64,000 bases of DNA. It comes from Rhodoferax sp. (GTDB lineage Bacteria > Pseudomonadota > Gammaproteobacteria > Burkholderiales > Burkholderiaceae_C). The notes below the pieces were generated by a model. That model had not been told where the DNA came from, did no database searches, and was given only the letters and a program-made list of their open reading frames with translations. Where the stretch lies: NCBI GenBank assembly GCA_024236015.1, contig JACKLK010000004.1:1-64000 (forward strand). The letters are read 5' to 3'. Both the position numbers and the translations under genes were made by a program. This document shows, piece by piece, positions 63,690 through 64,000 of this stretch (the stretch's first letter is position 1; each line of letters starts with the position of its first letter).

Positions 63690-64000
63690 GGTCGAGGAAG
63701 GTGGCGAGTTCGGCGGGCAGTTCGGCCTGCAAGGCCATCGGCGCGCCGGTGGAGGGATGTTCGAACTGTAACCGCCAGGCATGCAGGAACATGCGCCGCA
63801 GGGGTACTGGCGCCGTGGCGCGCTGCAGCGACTTGTTCAGCTCGAAATTGCCGTATTTGTCGTCACCGACGATGGGCATGCCCTGATGGGCCAGGTGGAC
63901 CCGGATCTGGTGCGTACGGCCGGTCTTGATCGTCACCTCGAGCAGCGAGTAGCCGCCACCGGACCGGGCAACCCGTACCAGCGAGACCGCCGTCATCGCG
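63667..64000 (-). CDS. RluA-family 23S rRNA pseudouridine synthase (3' part)
   Basis: The C-terminal ~110 residues of an RluC/RluD-type pseudouridine synthase; the start lies beyond the right edge. The visible part has KTGRTHQIRVHLAHQGMPIVGDDKYG, a family hallmark, and LHAWRLQFEHP. RluC versus RluD cannot be decided here; the downstream phosphatase/Rieske/SppA order favours RluC. Confidence 0.9.
   Translation of the reverse strand, partial: AMTAVSLVRVARSGGGYSLLEVTIKTGRTHQIRVHLAHQGMPIVGDDKYGNFELNKSLQRATAPVPLRRMFLHAWRLQFEHPSTGAPMALQAELPAELATFLDHAIADPA

Overview
The window is a gene-dense, high-GC stretch of core bacterial chromosome, about 65 genes with no interrupted reading frame. Gene order and protein families point to a betaproteobacterium of the order Burkholderiales. 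Supporting clusters are mdh-citE-like-acnB facing a GntR regulator and sdhCDAB-sdhE-gltA, leuC-entericidin-leuD-leuB-asd-fimV-truA-trpFBA-accD, rpoE-rseA-rseB-mucD-lepA-lepB-DUF4845-rnc-era-recO-pdxJ-acpS-nagZ, and the yceD-rpmF-plsX-fabH-fabD-fabG-acpP-fabF block. Family level cannot be settled by eye. I see no insertion sequence, prophage, CRISPR array, rRNA or tRNA.

Layout. 1-8.9 kb: an enoyl-CoA hydratase fragment, an Acg-type nitroreductase homologue, a DEAD-box helicase with its own terminator, oligoribonuclease, a Ste24 protease, pterin dehydratase, RsgA, an orphan CobD/CbiB-family membrane protein and a Nudix CoA pyrophosphatase. 8.9-11.8 kb: the rpsP-rimM-trmD-rplS ribosomal operon (minus strand) and a TM2 membrane protein. 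11.9-23.4 kb: TCA-cycle genes, with acnB, a small exported protein, a CitE-like lyase and mdh on the minus strand, and gntR, sdhCDAB, sdhE and gltA on the plus strand. 23.4-36.1 kb (plus strand): leucine biosynthesis with two small exported proteins interleaved, asd with a possible leader peptide, the polar hub protein FimV, truA, trpFBA and accD. 36.1-40.7 kb: a YggT protein, lysS and an exported subtilisin-like protease. 40.7-53.0 kb (minus strand): the long nagZ-to-rpoE block joining translation factors, RNA processing, signal peptidase and the sigma-E envelope-stress module. 53.0-60.1 kb (minus strand): fatty-acid and phospholipid initiation genes with rpmF and yceD. 60.1-64 kb: maf, a tetrapyrrole-methylase-family protein, and an SppA/Rieske/phosphatase/RluC cluster cut by the right edge.

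How the genes work together. Most of the window supplies central metabolism (TCA cycle, Leu/Trp/Thr-Lys-Met branch points, fatty acids) and the protein-synthesis and envelope machinery. Many junctions are 4-bp ATGA overlaps, suggesting translational coupling. I find no plainly novel multi-gene system. The most interesting unexplained items are the 34-codon Thr-containing ORF before asd, a terminator-like hairpin in the lepA leader, a perfect 12-bp palindrome between mdh and gntR, a GlyGly-CTERM-like tail on the S8 protease, an MliC-like exported protein inside the TCA cluster, a twin-CX12-13C exported protein overlapping leuD, and a YgfX-like protein overlapping rpoE.
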